From positions 5,583,322 through 5,647,321 of the forward strand of contig NC_091230.1 in the NCBI RefSeq assembly GCF_040958095.1: a stretch of 64,000 nt of DNA, read 5' to 3'. Every line of letters starts with the position of its first letter. The first letter of the stretch is position 1. Below the pieces are notes generated by a model. That model had not been told where the DNA came from and made no database searches. It saw only the letters and a list, made by a program, of their open reading frames with translations. Both the position numbers and the translations under genes were made by a program. Below, piece by piece: positions 57,608-64,000 of the stretch. Origin of the DNA: Procambarus clarkii (Eukaryota > Arthropoda > Malacostraca > Decapoda > Cambaridae).

Positions 57608-58552
57608 GAGGGGCGTCTGCTTGTCAGGTAAAAGTTGTTCAATGTCAACCAATATTATTTGACTAGTTGTATATGAAAAGTGCAGAAATCATCTCAAGTT
57701 TCAGTACTGCAGCGTAAATTGAAAGGGAGATTTTTTTTTCAACGTTTTTTACACATTTTCAAGTCCACACTTCAATACACACGTTTCAGATATAATTATT
57801 CTATGACACTTTTCTGACACATTAGCATATAATAAAGGACCTTGAGTTATAGAATTTCCAAATCATCTTTAATTTTCCTAATACAAATGTTCAAAGTTCC
57901 CAATTTTTTTTTTGCAAATATGGCATGTTTATTGCTGTTTTAAAATCAATACATGAACTTAGAGAAACATGTAAACTCCACAATGTAGAGACATGCCCCC
58001 CACATATACTGTGCAAGTTTCATGTAAATTGAATAAAAAATGAATCAGTTTTGTAAACGTTTGTGTCAATTGAAAAAAAAAAAAAAACAGAAATGAATAA
58101 AGTCTAAGGTTCTAAAATCTGTGGCTGAGGTTGACATCAACCAATTTTCTCCAAAATTGGCATCCTAACAGATAGTCCTACGTACAGTCAGGTGTGTAAG
58201 TTTGATGCAAATCGCCCGAAAAAAATGAAAACACAAAAAATAGAAAAAAAATACTTTTTTTTTCTTAATTTATTTTTTCAATTAAACTAATTATAATATT
58301 TGTTTAATATATGCTATTGTGATAGCAAATAGTCATAGCTACGATTTCAGTTGACATTTTGATTGATAATCGATTTTGACCATTTTGGCATAATTTTCAC
58401 AACTACTTCAATATTTTTTTTCTCTCTTCCTATTTATGCTACGATGCTGAAACTTGGACCAGATGAAACACTTTTCATATAGAACTTGTCAAAAAAGTTT
58501 GATTGAAATTAAATGAGTTTTCATTTTTGCATTTTTATAACCAGACGCCTCC
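57608..58552. mobile_element. 945-bp nonautonomous DNA transposon with TTA duplication
   Basis: Inserted in LINE-A ORF1. Ends are gaggggcgtctg at the left and cagacgcctcc at the right, imperfect inverted repeats sharing GCGTCTG. TTA is present at 57605-57607 and 58553-58555, whereas the equivalent undisrupted sequence near 53220 (actatctttaacacac) has it once. The interior is AT-rich with A and T runs and no long frame. A 3-bp TTA target suits PIF/Harbinger-like elements. A TA-targeting mariner-like origin with slightly longer ends is possible. Confidence 0.75.
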
Positions 58553-59113
58553 TTAACACACGATCTCGGTCTTTGTTGTACCAGCCTAGCCTGAAAACCT
58601 TCTCAATTCTATGCTCGGCCCATTCCATCTCTAGTGTCTTCAGTATTTCATTCACTGCTGCATTGTCCTTATCCTTCCACTCTGTCCTATTGGAGCCCTC
58701 CTGCTCTTTAATACCCACAGCTACCACTGATAATTTTCTTTCCAGCAGCTGGCTAGGGGAGCGTGCCGCTTCCTGTGAGGTGGCTGCTTTCATGGCCACC
58801 TCCATCATTGTGGACATTACTTCAAAGTTATTTTTTTTTAGCATTTCTGCAAATGTTGCTTTTATATTGGCCTTCTCATCCAGTATACTATTTCTACCTT
58901 CCCTCTGGATGATTATCTGAGTCTCAGCATCAGCACAGTTTTTTTTAAGGCTCTACTCTCCTCTCTTGCTGCTGCCAGGTCTCTTTTCAGGCTGCTTATT
59001 TCATTCTTCATTTCCTGCATCTCACTCTTGATATTCTTCACAAACTTGGCAAACATTTCCTTCATTTCATAACCTTGACTTTTCCCTGTTCCCCTGTTTC
59101 CTCTGGCCATCAT
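58553..59113 (-). pseudogene. LINE-A copy 8 ORF1, N-terminal and middle part
   Basis: Starts MARGNRGTGKSQG near 59113, followed by a charged coiled-coil-like segment (KFVKNIKSEMQEMKNEISSLKRDLAAAREESRALKK). After a frameshift near 58920 it continues [78 protein letters not shown]. It is cut by the 945-bp insertion, after which it resumes at 57600. Confidence 0.75.
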
Positions 59114-59196
59114 GCTTGCCCCTGTTCCTGTTATGCTGTGATAGGAAACATAGGATGTTTCACTTTTTTGTGTGTTTCCCACACAAACATAGGATG

Positions 59197-59270
<74 letters not shown>
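59197..59270. repeat. (GT)n at the LINE-C 3' end
   Basis: About 74 bp of (GT)n between the 5' region of LINE-A copy 8 and the 3' end of LINE-C. Confidence 0.95.
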
Positions 59271-62258
<2,988 letters not shown>

Positions 62259-64000
62259 TACTCACCTAGTTGTGCTTGCAGGGGTTGAGCTCTGGCTCAT
62301 TGGTCCCGCCTCTCAACTGTCAATCAACAGGTGTACAGGTTCCTGAGCCTATTGGGCTCTATCATATCTACACTTGAAACTGTGTATGGAGTCAGCCTCC
62401 ACCACATCACTTCCTAATGCATTTCATTTGTCAACCACTCTGGCACTAAAAAAGTTCTTTCTAATATCTCTGTGGCTCATTTGGGCACTCAGTTTCCACC
62501 TGTGTCCCCTAGTGTGTGTACCCCTTGTGTTAAACAGCCTGTCTTTATCAACCCTGTCGATTCCCTTGAGAATCTTGAATGTGGTGATCATGTCCCCCCT
62601 AACTCTTCTGTCTTCCAACGAAGTGAGGTTTAATTCCTGTAGTCTCTCCTCGTAGCTCATACCTCTCAGCTCGGGTACTAGTCAGGTGCCAAACCTTTGA
62701 ACCTTTTCCATTTTAGTCTTATGCTTGACTAGATAAGGCCTCCATGTGAAGCCGCATACTCCAGGATTGGTCTGACATATGTGGTATATAATTAAGTTCT
62801 GAAAGATTCTTTACACAAGTTTCTAAAGGCCGTTCTTATGTTAGGCAACCTGGCATATGCTGCTGCTGTTATCCTCTTGATATGAGCTTCAGAGGACAGG
62901 TCTGGCGTGATATCAACCCCCAGGTCTTTCTCTCTCTCTGACTCTTGAAGTATTTAATCTCCTAAATGGTACCTTGTATCTGGTCTCCTGCTTCCTACCC
63001 CTATCTTCATTACATTACATTTGCTTGGGTTAAACTCTAACAGCCATTTGTTCGACCATTCCTGCAGCTTGTCCAGGTCTTCTTGAAGCCTCAAGCTGTC
63101 CACCTCTGTGTTAATTCTTCTCATAATTTTGGCGTCGTCACCAAACATTGAGAGGAATGAGTCTATACCCTCTGGGAGATCATTTACATATATCAGAAAC
63201 AGAAAAGGTCCAAGTACAGAGCCCTGTGGGACTCCACTGGTGACTTCACGCCAGTCTGAGGTCTCACCCCTCACTGTAACTCTCTGCTTCCTATTGTTTA
63301 GGTACTCCCTTATCCACTGGAGTGCCCTACCAGTTACTCCTGCCTGTTTCTCCAGCTTATGCATCAATCTTTTATGGGGTACTGTGTCAAAGGCTTTCCG
63401 ACAGTCCAAAAAAATGCAGTCCACCCACCCTTCTCTTTCTTGTTTAATCTTTATCATCTGATCGTAGAATTCTATCAAGCCTGTAAGGCAAGATTTACCC
63501 ACCCTGAACCCATGTTGATGGGTTGTCACGAAGTCTCTTCTCTCCAGATGTGTTACTAGGTTTTTTCTCACAATCTTCTCCATCACCTTGCATGGTATAC
63601 AAGTTAAGGACACTGGCCTGTAGTTCAGTGCCTCTTGTTTGTCACCCTTTTTGTATATTGGTACTACATTAGCAGTCTTCCATATTTCTGGTAGGTCCCC
63701 CGTTTCCAGTGACCTACTATACACTATAGAGAGTGGTAAGCAAAGTGCTCCTGCACACTCTTTCAATACCCATGGCGAGATTCGATCTGGCCCAACAGCT
63801 TTTCTCACATCCAGCTCCAATAGGTGCTTCTTGACCTCATCTCTTGTAATTTCGAACCTATCCAAGGTCACCTGGTTTGCTGCCACCTCTTCTACCGCCG
63901 TGGCATCTCCCTGTTCTATTGTAAAGACCTCCTGGAACCTTTTGTTGAGTTCTTCACACACCTCTTTGTCATTCTCTGTGTACCTGTCCTCGCCCACCCT
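62259..64000 (-). mobile_element. LINE-A copy 9, runs off the window
   Basis: 3' UTR, C-terminal domain and RT to the window end. It is the closest relative of copy 1 among those here, sharing the TCTTGAAGTATTTAAT stop lesion (taatct near 62953-62957) and tree-specific words. The copy continues beyond 64000. Confidence 0.92.
62424..63997 (-). pseudogene. LINE-A copy 9 ORF2, RT and C-terminal part
   Basis: A 347-residue open stretch (62954-63997) carries [66 protein letters not shown] and [21 protein letters not shown]. Motif C reads MFGDDAKI, with Gly for the usual Ala, keeping both catalytic Asp residues. It ends at the TAA near 62954 after YHLGD. The C-terminal domain is frameshifted near 62745-62795 and readable again from MSYEERLQELNLTSLEDRRVRGD. 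Confidence 0.85.

Larger units (their letters stand above)
54676..59190 (-). mobile_element. LINE-A copy 8, with internal deletion and a DNA-element insertion
   Basis: (GT)n (54676-54702), 3' UTR, ORF2, linker and ORF1 up to its Met near 59113, with about 80 bp beyond. About 625 bp of ORF2 (C-terminal endonuclease and connector) is missing at about 56660, where cgcccttttgttc joins atattcctgtctggg. ORF1 is split by a 945-bp insertion at 57608-58552. Confidence 0.88.

Overview
The window looks like eukaryotic, repeat-saturated, gene-free DNA from an arthropod, most likely a decapod crustacean. Three things suggest this: degenerate TTAGG-type (arthropod telomere motif) arrays, non-LTR retrotransposons with (GT)n tails of a kind I associate with decapod genomes, and very dense micro- and minisatellites. 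The taxon is an inference from repeat character, not a database match. I found no credible host protein-coding gene, rRNA gene, functional tRNA gene or CRISPR array. Nearly all long open frames are retrotransposon fragments, their antisense shadows, or translations of tandem repeats.

Layout. 1-2158: degenerate repeats, a 31-bp minisatellite and GA/G-rich repeats. 2157-5238: (GT)n tract plus a 5'-truncated LINE (family A, copy 1). 5362-15268: a giant imperfect palindrome of about 9.9 kb with a roughly 340-bp loop. Each arm carries the same satellites in mirror order: a 121-bp satellite, a TCATCAAAG/GATGA-type satellite and degenerate CCTAA/TTAGG arrays. 15269-21516: a hairpin, a LINE-A fragment, a LINE-B copy split by a 1975-bp solo LTR with a GTTC target duplication, and a second LINE-B fragment. 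21517-36805: a 15.3-kb array of an 18-bp minisatellite with higher-order structure of about 3.08 kb. 36806-37218: unassigned. 37219-64000: a head-to-tail series of LINE-A copies, one LINE-C copy and three tRNA-derived SINEs, most separated by (GT)n tracts and all on the minus strand. It includes a 3.6-kb tandem duplication, a 945-bp DNA-transposon-like insertion and a 447-bp insertion with an 11-bp target duplication.

How the parts relate. LINE-A encodes an ORF1 protein with a coiled coil, and an ORF2 protein with a proline-rich linker, an apurinic-type endonuclease, a reverse transcriptase and a conserved C-terminal domain. All copies here are broken by stops, frameshifts or deletions. The SINEs end in the same roughly 70-bp 3' tail as LINE-A, so LINE-A is probably the family that mobilised them. 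The most unusual objects are the satellite-bearing palindrome, the 18-bp higher-order array, and the repeated placement of elements at (GT)n tracts.
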